DNA from: Tetracentron sinense
Lineage: Eukaryota; Streptophyta; Magnoliopsida; Trochodendrales; Trochodendraceae
DNA: 64,000 nt
Direction: 5' to 3'
Assembly (NCBI GenBank): GCA_015143295.1
Contig: CM026562.1
Coordinates: 5,928,639 to 5,992,638 of the forward strand
Shown here: positions 1 to 12,800 of the stretch, one piece after another
Layout: the number at the start of each line of letters is the position of its first letter
Position numbering within the stretch: position 1 is the first letter of the stretch
The notes under the pieces: generated by a model
Databases searched by the model: none
What the model saw: the letters and a program-made list of their open reading frames with translations, nothing else
What the model was told of the DNA's origin: nothing
Position numbers and translations under genes: made by a program

Positions 1-958
1 GCTTCAAGTAGTACATGTATAGTAAGAAACATAGGCTCATGCAAAAATTCAATCTTAAAAAAGAATAATCAAAGAAAAATGGTCGATATACATAATTATA
101 TATATATATATATATAAAGGGTAAACAGAGTTTTTTCGAATGTACGCTCCAAGCAAGAAGCCTTTCATAATGTTATTCTATTTTTGAAGTCCACTCGAAT
201 GGATCACAGACAAGGTTCTGAATTCGATATCGTGGCCCGTGCGATATGTGGCACCTTAGAAAAAAGATACATTACAGTTATATCGTTTTGCAGGGAATAT
301 ATCGCATGTCAAGGGTTAATTTTGGAAAAAATATGAAATTTTCATGTGAAACATCAAGAAATATTAAAATAGATATTAATACACATTTGATAATCAAATA
401 TATATATATATTTTTTAATGTATATAAGAGATGCAATCGGAAGGAAGCAAAGATGTTTGTTGATGACAATGCTTCATTAAATAATATTGATATAACTTAC
501 ATAAAATGTTTCATTCATCCCTCAATCATAGTAATAAAAATACACAATCAGAGTTTCATAAGTAATACATCCATGATCCAACTCATCCTAAGAAATACAA
601 TCAGAGCCACATGGAGTTAAGCTGAAAAAGTGAAAATTTTGAGTTTCCCCAAATTTCCCTTCCCTAAAGTAAGAAAATTGAATTTTGGATTTAGAAATTT
701 AGTGTAAATGCATCAAATTGATGCATTCGCACTAGTTTAGGACTATGACACTAATTATTCAAAATTTCATTCTAATTTGAAGACATTCATACATTTTAAA
801 AAAATTTGGTCAAAGATAATGCAAATGGGATGCACTTCGATTTTGAATGACAAATGTCTCCTTCAAAATCTCCTAAATCCCTCATTTTTTGTCAATATTT
901 CCCCCTTTTATAGAATAAAGGACGAAATATCTCTAACTTATAAAAGATGTATCAAAAA

Positions 959-1123
959 GAGCAATGCTATGTCCACTTTCCAGTTGTCCACTCTCCCCTA
1001 CTTTTATAAAAGAAAACAAAATAGTATGACACTTTTTTGTGGGTCCCACCACTTTTGTTGTCTTTTTTTTATTAAAACTAATACTGGAGAGTGGACAACC
1101 GGAAAGTGGAAGTAGCATTGCTC
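959..1123. mobile_element. 165-bp Mutator-like MITE with perfect 9-bp target duplication
   Basis: The ends are inverted repeats of about 38 bp beginning GAGCAATGCTA and continuing through CCACTTTCC and GTTGTCCACTCTCC with two or three mismatches. The element is flanked on both sides by TATCAAAAA (950-958 and 1124-1132). A 9-bp duplication and longish inverted ends fit a non-autonomous Mutator-type element. It has no coding capacity. Confidence 0.85.
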
Positions 1124-1517
1124 TATCAAAAATATCAGAGATATTTAAAGATATTTTGTACAAAAAAACATACTACATGTGATGGATATTTCGCACCCTT
1201 GCGATACCAAAATATATTTGAGATATATCGAAAATATCAAGGATATTTCAAACCATGATCACATATGCACAGCCGTTGAAGCTCCAGCTCATGTATCCAC
1301 AAGGTTGATCTCTACATTAAGGAGCCTTACGATAACCATAGGCTTCCATACCACACCCACAGAAGCACTAATTACAGAGCAAATAAATTATCAAGGAAGA
1401 TTTGCTTTCCAAGACAAGGATTAGGAGTTCAAATCCAAACACATAGTTGTTTAGTCTGGATGGAGAGTTTGTCTACTTCACATCTTCTATATATTGCCTT
1501 TCTGCAAAAACTAATCC

Positions 1518-1842
1518 TGAAGGCTCCGTTCTTTTGGGGAAACTTTTAAAAGTCCAGAACATCAATGTTTTGGAACAAGAGGCAAGAGTCTAGGAAGAGA
1601 GGGGAGAGAGTTTCTAACCCTTTTACTCGATGGTATCTCAGATTTATGAGTTCAATTAAATTAAAAGTTCTACATCTATGGTACATAAAAATCCAAAATT
1701 TTTGGTGGAACTTGAAATTTCATATTTGTAGAAATTTTGCACTCTATGGAATAATATAGTTCTAGACATTAAGTAAAATTATGCATGAAACAATGAAAGT
1801 TCCTAGACTTCAAAATTTTCCACCAAAAGAACGGAGCCTAAT
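1518..1842. mobile_element. MITE-like inverted-repeat element
   Basis: The left end AGGCTCCGTTCTTTTGG (about 1520) is matched by its reverse complement CCAAAAGAACGGAGCCT at about 1823-1840, and similarity continues inward through a CTTTTAAAAGTCC-like stretch. The right flank reads TAA and the left GAA, so a target duplication is not clear. Superfamily undetermined. Confidence 0.6.
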
Positions 1843-2027
1843 TTACCTCATTACAAACAGTTGCGATAGGATTTACTGCATTAACGGTTTAACAAGCATC
1901 TAAATTCTTTGCTTGGAAAGAGAAGTTGAATGATTCTTGGCGAAAGATAAGTGGACAAAAATACCTCCATGGAATACACAAAACACAAGATGAATGGAGA
2001 AATAAAAATGTTGGTCTCACCACCTAC

Positions 2028-2909
2028 CATGGGAAAAGAAATTTCACCGCAACCAACCATGTACGACCGACCTGAGCCCACAGCCCCTTCTTCATAACCT
2101 CTAACACTGTTGGTTCCACCAATGGCAAATGCTTCATGGGGAGAGAAATTACCCACCACATGACCACCAGACAAACTACACGCCAAGAAGAGAAGAGAGC
2201 ATGTAAGCAGAATAAAGAACACGGCTAAAATACACAATGCATCCCTTGCTTCTCTTCACTGTGAACAAACAACAGGAGTGAGTTGAAATAAAAGCAATCT
2301 TTCTGCTAAGGGTCCAGGTCCTCTAGTACCCCTTTACAGATTCTGCTCCTAAAATGCTTCTCCTGCACAAGAAAAATACAAATATGATATCATACCTCAA
2401 AAGAAGGCGAGCAGGACCAATTTCTACACCCTTCCTAGCACGAGCATTCACTCTGTTGAAGAACAACCACTCGGGCAAAACAGGAAGTCCTTGTTCCATG
2501 CTGAAAACAAACTACAAAGAGGAGAGCAATGGGGGTCCAATGAGAAAATAACCAAGAGATGCTGCATATGAACATAGGTAGCAAGAGGAGGTTAAGTTCA
2601 AAAAAACTAACCATTGAAGACCCATGGTCACCAGAACCAGTGTAGACACTTTCAACTTTGGCAAGTAACATCTCATCATGAGTATTACCGCTGAAAAATA
2701 TTATTAAAAGAAAAAAGACAACACAAGATGAGAAGCAGGTATACAGTGCCACAAAAGCATGATTTAACAGCTGCAAATCCAGTTCTACTGTTTTAAGCTC
2801 AATAATAGCAGAAAGTAACAGATTTTTGATGCACATACCTTGCAGTCAGGGGGCTGCTAAAAATATCCTTAATAATGGGATTCCCTTTCTCATCACGAGC
2901 ACCAGCATG
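2028..2909 (-). CDS. OEP80: OEP80 exons 11-14 (residues 472-609), barrel with VRGY signature
   Basis: Exon 11 (2909-2839) encodes [20 protein letters not shown]. Exon 12 (2690-2612) encodes [20 protein letters not shown]. Exon 13 (2511-2396) encodes [20 protein letters not shown]. Exon 14 (2175-2028) encodes [20 protein letters not shown] and the Omp85 motif [16 protein letters not shown]. The VRGY loop inserts into the barrel lumen in solved Omp85 structures. The exon stops at CCCATG|GTAGGTGG, phase 0. Confidence 0.94.
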
Positions 2910-5900
2910 CTGAGAAAAAAAGGATTGAACTATATAAAGAAAATACATCTCAAATAAAGATAAATATGAATATGAGATCTTTTCACAATTAGCTTACTGA
3001 AAAATATAAAAATAGCATGGGAACATATGTCTGAAAGTTTCCATAGAATGGAATACCAACCAGACCATTTGATCAAAGAGTCCCTACTAACTTCCAACAT
3101 ATAACAGAGTTAAAAAAATCACTATTTCTACTGGAGTTTTTTAAATAGTTTTTCTATTCTTTTCTTTGGTGGTGGGTAGGGAGCAGAAGAACTCCTAGGA
3201 TTCCCCCATTTTTTCATGACTTACCTGAAACATAAGTCCAGCTGTTCCACTCCACTTCGGCCTGAAAGGTCGACTGAATTCGATACCAGCTGTGACCCGG
3301 CCAATGGTCACACTACCGTGGTCAGATTGGTTCCCATGGACAAGTGTTCCTGGAGTTCTTGAGTTCTACATCCAGAAAGAAACAATCTTCACCAGTTAGT
3401 AAACTTCCTATAATAGAATTTCACTATAAATAGAAAACCCGTAGATCACCTGAACCATGATTGATCTAGATGTCCGTTTATCATCCCCTTCAATCCATGG
3501 GTCAGTATAATTTATACGAAATATTGAGTCAATTTGTCCCCTTTCCAATGAAATATTAAGTTTTTGACTTCTCCCAAAAACATTCCTATGGGAATATGCA
3601 AAGCTGCAATAAAAGTTTAGAGAAGTTGAGTAAACAGCAGAACCTTAAAAGTTTACATGAATCTAGCCAGATACTTGATGCCATGACAGGATGGATAAAA
3701 AACTATCAATCTGCCACAAGAGATCACTATTTATAGATGATACTGCCATTTGTATATATCAAAACAGTGAATTATTGCTTGGTACTAAATTAAAGATATC
3801 TAATTCTGTATAACAAATCACCTGGATACAACATCTAATCAACCATTTTAAATCAAGCAACTAACCATAAACTAGTTTATAATGTAATGGTTCAAAATAT
3901 GTAACATATACAGATTTAAACCAGAACTAATTGATCATGAAATATAAAGAAGGAACAGCACATTACAATGCAAAATCTATCCTTAAAATCAGCAGGCAGC
4001 TCAATATATGTTGGTAAGATGACAATCCCCTTTCGGAAACATTGCTATCTCAAACACATGTAAGCACGTGTCAGACATAGTTGAGTAACTATTTAAACGA
4101 TCCTTCAATTTTCCTTCTTTTTCTTTCTCATCATCTGATGTTCATAATAATACATAATACAATATTCTTCTTGGTTAAAAATTCAACACATTTCGGTATG
4201 TTTTGGCCAAAATGTGTCGATTATGAAAGCCTCCAAAACAAAATGTACATCATCATCATCATCAATGCCTTATCAATTATCCCAAATATTTGGATCGGCA
4301 ACACAAATCCTGTTACACCATTCTATTCTAAAACGAAACATATAACTGATGTGTGTGTGTATATATAAATACATTTGTGGGGTTTACATGGGCTCTATAA
4401 AAATTGCAAAACTTTGGTCAACAAAACCGAAGTAACCGAAGTTTACCCCATTTGAAGAGAAGACATCCAAATCCTTTGTTTACCACTTTGTTTGAACATT
4501 TGATACAAAATTTTGAGGTGTTAAGTAAAAGACATGGTCTTTGGGCCTTTGTCAACCTGAAAAAGGTAAAAATCAATTTTTAAACTCTATGCAAGATGGA
4601 TAAGGCTTTGTGGTTACGTGGACCAAGACAATGACCCAGCAAGCCACGTAGTCAAGTCGAGGAGCTTTAACCTACAAGGAGGTGCTCCAAACTGGTTGTC
4701 TGGATGTTTGAGCTTCATTGCCCTAAATGAGAGGTGTGGGAAGTAGAGGCGCAAAATAATGCCAATATGTAGAGTTGTGAAAGTGAATTACTGAAGTGAC
4801 CGCAAGAAATAGCATATCAGAGAAAAAGAGGAAGATAGGGGGGATAGACCGGTCATGAGGGGCTGACAATCTACTCCCAGTACGTCTTTCCTTGTTCTCG
4901 TGGTTCATAGTTCATACCCGCCTCCTTGTCCTCTAAGCTTGGTCCTCCTCTAGTTCGATCTCGAGGGAAAGATTCCTTTTGGGAGACTGAAGGAAATGAA
5001 TTGGATCCCAAAAGGTCCAAAGTAGCAAGAATAGGTGGCCAAAAGCCTTGAAAATAAATCCATTCTCCTATGAGCAAAAGGTGATCAAATACACTTATCT
5101 CCAACAAGGGAGACAGACTCTTCCAACCCAAGCTAAGATTGGGTGACATACAACTCAATGTACAGTGTTGCCTAACATCGCCGCCCTAGTGTCACAGACT
5201 CACAGGTAGTCTCTTTCTTTCTCCATAGGCCCCAACATCGTGCTGACAGGACACCCTCAAAAATATGGTTGAAGTACCACTGCACTAGGCATGAGATGGC
5301 ACTCCCTTAGGAACTTGTGGCCAACGATGGTCTTATCTGATTGGTACGCTTGCCTTTACAGCCTTTGATGTGTCAGCATTCTCTCGATACTCAAGCTGTC
5401 AAACCTAAAATATATATGGCTCCCCTGTGTTCCATCAATTGATACAAGATAGGTGATTGTATCATCACCTTCCACAAATAGAAATTGAATCCCATAAGTA
5501 GGTTACTGATGTGTCAGCATTCTCTCGATATTCAAGCTGTCAAACCTACGATATATACATGGCTCCCCCGTGTTCCATCAATTGATAAAAGATAGGTGAT
5601 TGTATGGCATCACCTTCCATAGTCTGTTAATACTTAATATTAACATTATTTGTAATGTGTTACCCATTACATTTCTGGTTTACTGCAAAGTAATACTTAA
5701 TGCATAATTTTCAATTTCTTAAATAATCTCAAGTATTGGTCATTTTCACCAAACTCTAAGAAAAAAAGGGAGATCAAAGTGGTAAAATAGGAAGGCTGAA
5801 TAGTTCAACATGTTTGGGAAATGTTACTGTTCGTTTGACATTTCAATTCATGTTGGCTGGAACATTGTAGCTACAGTAATGTTTTGGTTGAAACTACACG

Positions 5901-8900
5901 AAAAGTACCAGAAGATCACTGAAACATTATGAAATGTATCATGAAACATTGCCAAAATCAGCCAATCACAAACTCAGTCCACCTACCGGCAATAACAAAA
6001 ACTCTTTTTTTCCACATAGGCAATATACTTTTAAACTATATATGGTGTCAGCGCTTAAGCCTTTGAAAGGAGGAAAAAGGCTTGAACTCATTTTCACCAA
6101 ACTCTAAGAAAAAAAGGGGGATCAGAGTTGGTAAAATAGGAAGGCTGAAGAGTTCCACATGCTTAGGAAATGTTACTGTTCGTTTGACATTTCAATTCAT
6201 GTTGGCTGGAACATTGTAGTTATAGTAATGTTTCGGTTGAAACTACACGAAAAGAACCAGAAGATCACTGAAACATTACGAAATGTATCACGAAACATTG
6301 CAAAAATCAGCAAATCACGAACTCAAAGTCCACATACAGGCGATAAAAAAACTCCTTTTTCCACATAGGCAATATACTTTTAAACTATATATGGTGTCGG
6401 CTTAAGACTTTGAAAGGAGGAAAAAGGCTTGAACCCAGATCGGCAAACCTTGCACGAGATAATTCAACAATAGTAGGATATAGAATATTAGTATCAATGC
6501 TTATATCTAACATGTATCCAAGCAACCAAAATCAGCAAAATAGAAAATAATTTTGTTCCTTGAAACTAAATGGGTTTCTTTATCGATAAAGATTAAGTGG
6601 ACTCACGCGCAAGGATATTAGACAGATGAACACAGAATAAGGATAAAGTATATATGTATTATATAAAGCTGGAATCTTGTGAAACTCAGGTACTATAACT
6701 TTACCTTCCGATTAGTCCTGATAGAGGGCCACTTGTTATCCTACAAATCAAGCATTTGCCAAGAATTACATCAGCAATAACAAATGAATGAAAGAAGAAA
6801 TTTAAATATAGTACATTTGGTATTAAAAAAAATTCAGACTTGCACCTTCCATGATAACACACTTACCCACTTGAAATTCCACCACCAGCAGAGAAACCTC
6901 CACTAACGCGCTCAACAACATTCATTGTCAAATCAACCTTACCAGTATCTGCAATGTTGTAACAAGGATCTGACTTTCAGAAGGCAGGAAGAGATGGGAA
7001 GGAAAATTTTGTAAAGCACATTTGCCTGCATAAAAGATCCCCACTCATTTCCACACAAATACATGCACTGTACACACACCAATACATGCATTAATATGCA
7101 TGGATATCTGGAAATAGACAAAATTATAGCACAATGAATAATGGAAATAAAGTATCAGTCAATTAACGTTATTTGTCGAACCTCACAGATAGATGCATGT
7201 CATGCTTCATACATCAAAACCCAGCAAATTAATAGGTAAACAATTTTATTTTATTTTATTTTTAACTGAAGCCCAGAACCAAATAAAATATATTAAGTTA
7301 AACAGCATACAAAACAATATGCTTCAGGGAAATTAAGGTCAAGGTTTCAGCAACAAGTGAATCCAGTGGCAGAAATCAGTGGCTATTTTGTCTTCCACTT
7401 CTCTTTCATTTTTTTTCTTTTTGAAACTAACTTCTGTCAAATGGGATCAAATGACTGCAGAAAACTTTTGAAGTCATCGATAATTCAATATCAACTTCTT
7501 CAAGAAAAAAGCTCATGAGACTCCTAAGTCCTAATAGAGGGAATTTAAAACATAGTTACCAGAGCGAGAAGCAAAATCAAGAGCGGCACGAAAGCGAAAA
7601 GTAGGAAGCGAGACTCCAAAAATCTTTGAGAAACGATTATAAAGCGATCGAGGAAGCACGAATTCCCTCTAGACGATGAAGCTTCTCCTCCGTCATAGTT
7701 GCCGGGAAGCTATGTCCTAGGTGGGAAGCTCACTTCCCAGGAAACTCGTTCCCCAGACTCGATTTCGTTCGCTTCCATCAAGTCCCATTTAGTGGTCAAA
7801 GGGTGCTATATATCTAAGAAGTCATGGAATAGACATGAGTCTAAAGCTTACGACATAGATCCTAAGCAAGTTTCATTAGAATGAAACCTAAGGTAGTATG
7901 GCCACCTACTTCTCCAAAATGTCTCATATAAGATAAAATTTAAAGTAAGATTGGTCATCCTAATATAATGTGAACGAGACATTAATATCTATTTCTCGCT
8001 TCCTGTTTCCTAAGAATTTTTTGAGCCTCGCTTCCCGCTTCTTACTTTCGCTTCTCGGTTTGGTAACTATGTCCTCCATAGTCTGCATCTTCACAGACAT
8101 ATCTATTTCACCGAGCCTATCCGATACATTACCTAGATCGTTACGACTTTCGTGCGGGGCGATCCTCGTAAGTTTGCTAGGAAGGCCCCAGGAAAGCTTC
8201 ATCTCTTATATTCTTGTAAGAAATCATTTAATCCTTCTTAGACATTTGTCACGCCCTGATTTCCAAAAACTCACAACTCAGCCCATTATCTATGGTACAG
8301 CCTGAGATCTAGAATTCGGGGGTGAGGATTATTAACAATTTAATTTATAATTGGTATTTTAAGTATATTAATTTTTATTTTTTTTTTGGGTTCGTTTTTC
8401 ATATAAATAATTATGAAATAAATAGTAAACGAAATTATTTTGGCCTGAAATTTTACAGGGACATACTTCTATAAGTCTATGAACTACGTATAAAATTTCA
8501 GAATTTTCTGATAATGAGAAAATATTCTGTAAATATTTTTCCGAAACTAAACTTAAAATTTCAAGAAAACAACAATGTCGCATTACTTTTATTTAAAATA
8601 TTTAAAACTAAAATTTAGTTTCTATACCTATCATGTCTTCCTAAGATATATAAATGAAACTAATCTATATTCCAGAAAATAAATTTACTTCCAAAGTTCA
8701 TACATCATTCACTAAGTTCAATTAAATAAACAAAAACATTAAAAATATCCACTAAAACATGGTCCATTAATTTTGTAATTAATTCTAAATCATGAGAGAA
8801 GTCTTCATATTTCTTCTTCACTTCCGAGCATCCATTACTCCATACCTGAAAATATTGACATGAAGGTCTAATGAGCTATGAAGCCCAATAGGAAAAATCC

Positions 8901-9757
8901 ACTCTCTTTGTTACAATCAATTTACAATAAAAAGGCATGCAATATAAATACATTGAAAAATATATAAATTAACATTATCATTCATGCAAGTATGATGGCT
9001 CGATTTTCGCACCAGCTCGGCCTTACTATCATCATCGATTTTAGTACCAGTTCGGTCAAACTAACTATCCCAAGCAAGGGATCTTCCTCGAGGGCTTTAG
9101 GGCCTTTCACCCAAGGATCCACAATCCTGGCTTGCTCATCATTTTAGGGGCTCTCACCCACGGCATCATATAACCGTCCTTAATGCATCAATCATGCATA
9201 ACATGTTATTTACAACATAACAATCATTGTATCACATATTTTTCACCTATTCAAAAATCTCATGTTATAGATTTCTACATTATTTGCACAATAATAAACA
9301 AATAAAAACTATTGCATACTAATATAATTCTAAAAATCTCAAATAACATATTATCATCTACTTAGAATTTTTAATAACAATATCATCACTATCAAACATT
9401 TATTTGATTTTTTTACTACAAATTAATTATAAAAAAAAAAGAATGGCAAAAACCTACCTGGATTTTTTTCTCGATTATTGATTTCCTCCCAAAAACTTTC
9501 GACTCGAACTTTTCACTCGTTTTCTCGGGTTTGATCTATGCTTCTCCATAATTTTATTTCTCTTTTCTTTCTTTTTTTCCTGCGATCTCTCTCTCTCTCT
9601 CTCTCTTGTATTTAGTTCTTTTAAAATTTAAAGAGATTTTAAAGATTTTAAAAGAGATCTAATCTAAACTAACCTTATCTAAACTAATCTCTATCTCCTT
9701 AATTTAAATTTAAAACAAATGGAGGGCTTTTGGCCCATGGATTTTCCACCTTAGACT

Positions 9758-9805
<48 letters not shown>

Positions 9806-12800
9806 TCAGGATATTACAACATTAGCTTATCTTGGTCTTGATTTTGTACAATAAAGATTATATTAGCCCTAAATTAAAATCCTAATATTTTTTTTGATCA
9901 GTAAAGCAGAGATGTATCATAGATAAAAAGAGTTTATAGAGTAGTAAACTAAGAGAAAGAGCAGAAAGAAAAAGGGTAAAATAACACGCTAATGTGGCAA
10001 CTAGCTGGCCTCAAGGTAACAGAGCATCCCTCACTGCTTGACCAACCGTGCTAGGCGAGCTCCAATCCCCTAGTGAACGCCTCACCTGAGATAGGATCAA
10101 CTGATCAGAAGAGGAATTGTCAAAAACACGACCATTCCTCTCCTTCCAAATGACCCATGAGATGGCCCCTGGCAAAAAATTCTAGATGGATTCCTCAGCA
10201 CCCACCAAAGTCGTCAATTGCCATCCAAATAAGAAGCTCAGGAAGGAGGAGGGGAAGACCCATTCCACACCCATTCGAGCCAAGAAATAAGCCCAGACCC
10301 CAAAGAAAACCGGGCAGTGTAAGAGTAAGTGACTCACCGACTCTTCCGCATCTAGGCACAAAAAGCATCTGTTTGTCAAGCTCCGCCCTCTCCTCTTCAA
10401 ATTATCCATAGTAAGAATTTTATTTAATACAGCTGACCAGAGGAAGAACGATACCTTCGTGAGAAGCTGGTTAGCCCACAACCTTATGGGGAAATGAGCG
10501 CAAAAGCACAGGGTTAAAGGACTGCAAGAGTAACCGCACTGAAAATCGACCGTTGTTGCTACGAGCCTACATCCTACTGTCACTAATCTGGGATCTGGGG
10601 ACGGAGGAACTCAACCGGGTCAAAAGACGCTGCATCTCCTCAATTTCCCAATCATTCAAAGCCCTCCTCAACCTAGGACACCACACTAAATTGCTCCCAA
10701 TATCTTTACTAATATAAAGAGGATGCCCATGTTCAAAACGTTGATTGAAGCTTTTGTAATTCCAAAACTACCCTTTGCTCTTATCTCATCTTCTTATCTT
10801 ATATAATGAGCCCTTGAAAACGTAGAGCAAAATTTCCAAATTACCCTTATCATAATCATAATATAAGACAAACACTTAATTGAATGTTTCCTTACTACCC
10901 ATACTACCTCTCACTCATCTATCTATTAGGCTTGAACTTTTCCATGATTATAACCCCGGTTACGCCACTAAGGTCGCTATGTGTCCCTATTAACACTCTT
11001 TAACTGTGGTTAAAATTCACCTACCCCTAAGGTTCACCCACATATCCTTGGATTTTAGAAAAAAAAATATGAAAAAAAATTTAAACCTATGAATTAATGA
11101 ATTTTAACTAGGGTTTAAAAAATATTTTTTTTTTTTTTCTAACAACCAAGGATTGGTGGGTGAACTTTAGAGGTGGATGAATCTTAACCACAGTTAAGGG
11201 GTATCAAAAGAGACACATGGCAACCTCGAGTGTAATGGGACTCCAACTGTGGTTAAGATTCACTTAGCCCTAGGGTTCACCCACTTATTCTTAGTTTTTA
11301 GGGAAAAAATATTAATTTCTTTTAAACCTTGGTTAAAATTCATTAACTCCTAGGGTAAATTTTTTTTTCTAAAAACCAAGGATAAGTGGGTGAACCCTAG
11401 GGGTGGGTAAATCTTAATCATAGTTAAGTAGTGTTAAAAGGGACACGTGGCGACCTTAGTGGCGAACCGGAGTCCTCACTCTCTTGGCAAAATGCTCCGA
11501 AAGAAAAAAGTCTCGCTAAGGCCCCGCCCACCCCTTTTCTTTGTTATACCCAAAATGTCTCTAAAGCTTTTTGGTTCTTAAAATGTCCCAACATCATATT
11601 TCAATAAGCAACGTGTTTCTCACAATTTTTTTTAATCCAAAATGTCCCTCAAGTTTCTATACCCAAAATATTCCTTAATTTTTTTTTCGAAATGCCCTCA
11701 CTAGGGTCCCTCTTCCCAATCTCTCTCCCCTTCCTCTCTCTCACGTGCATCGCACATGCCGCCCACTAGTATATATATATGTGTGTGTGGGGGGGGGGAT
11801 TAAATTTTATTGTGATGATGTTACTTGTTACCTACAACCGACAATGATATTATCCATGTTGTCAAAGGATTAGCATAATCAAATTACTGTTTTAAAAGGA
11901 GAACCCACTAGGAATGTTCATTTCACATGAAATCAGTTAATATAGATGAACCATGGTCAATAAATGTTTCTTTTTTCATGAATTTTTTCTTGTGAGCTTT
12001 AGCATTTCTAAATACAAGGAGAAGATAATGGGTAATGTAAAAAATACTGTGAATTGGATGTATTTCAATTGAAAGAATAAAAGGAAAAAGAAAAATAAAT
12101 TTTGAATTAGTTATTCTTTCCATTCAAACTTGATTCCTCACGAGTCCCTTTCGTTTCCGTCACATTCCCTCATGATTTTCACACAATTCCTATGATCGAT
12201 TCACGTACTAAAAGTGTTTCCCAATCGCTTCCAATAAAATGGGAAGTCAAAATGAAGTTGCTTCCCAAGAAGCAAGCTTCTCATATAGAACATGACTACC
12301 TTGCAAATATGGGCTAGACATAAGCGAGTTTCTTCGAGAGGAAGAGTGTTCTAGTAAAGCCCGTCAAAGACAACTAGGTATCTACACTTGCACATTGATT
12401 AAATTTTATAAACAAAAATAGTTGTACTCTAAATATCATACTCTTAAAGTACAGTGTTATTCCCTAGCCCAAGGAAAATATCACAACAAAAGGTGGTAAA
12501 AAAAGAGAGAAAGGATAAGGAAAAGTCCAGCGAGAAGAGGAATGTGTACAATGTACATTGGCCTCTAAAGATGTAAATGAAAGACATGATTCAACTCTCG
12601 ATGCAGATGAGGATGGTGATAACTCAAAATATTATCTTGTTAGTCCTCTTGACAACAATTGCGCATGGATTTGGATCGCTCGATTTGATCGTATATTACA
12701 TATTCATTTTTTTATCGGTAAATATCAAATACATTAGAAGATCATGAGAATTACAAGCAGTTTATTGAGATGTAAATTGAAAAGCAGAAAGGTAATAAAG

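Larger units (their letters stand above)
1..2027 (-). other. OEP80 intron 14, 5' part (continues beyond base 1)
   Basis: No coding sequence for the missing C-terminal strands is found on either strand. The stretch is AT-rich and contains a (TA)n run at 97-116, a 165-bp Mutator-like MITE at 959-1123 and an inverted-repeat element at about 1518-1842, listed separately. Short open frames here have no recognisable similarity. Confidence 0.7.

Noticed and set aside
1179..1424. 81-codon frame in OEP80 intron 14 as the missing last exon
   Set aside because: Wrong strand for OEP80, and its product has none of the expected C-terminal barrel motif (Gly-rich FTDYG / GYGYGLG type). The missing exon is better placed beyond base 1.
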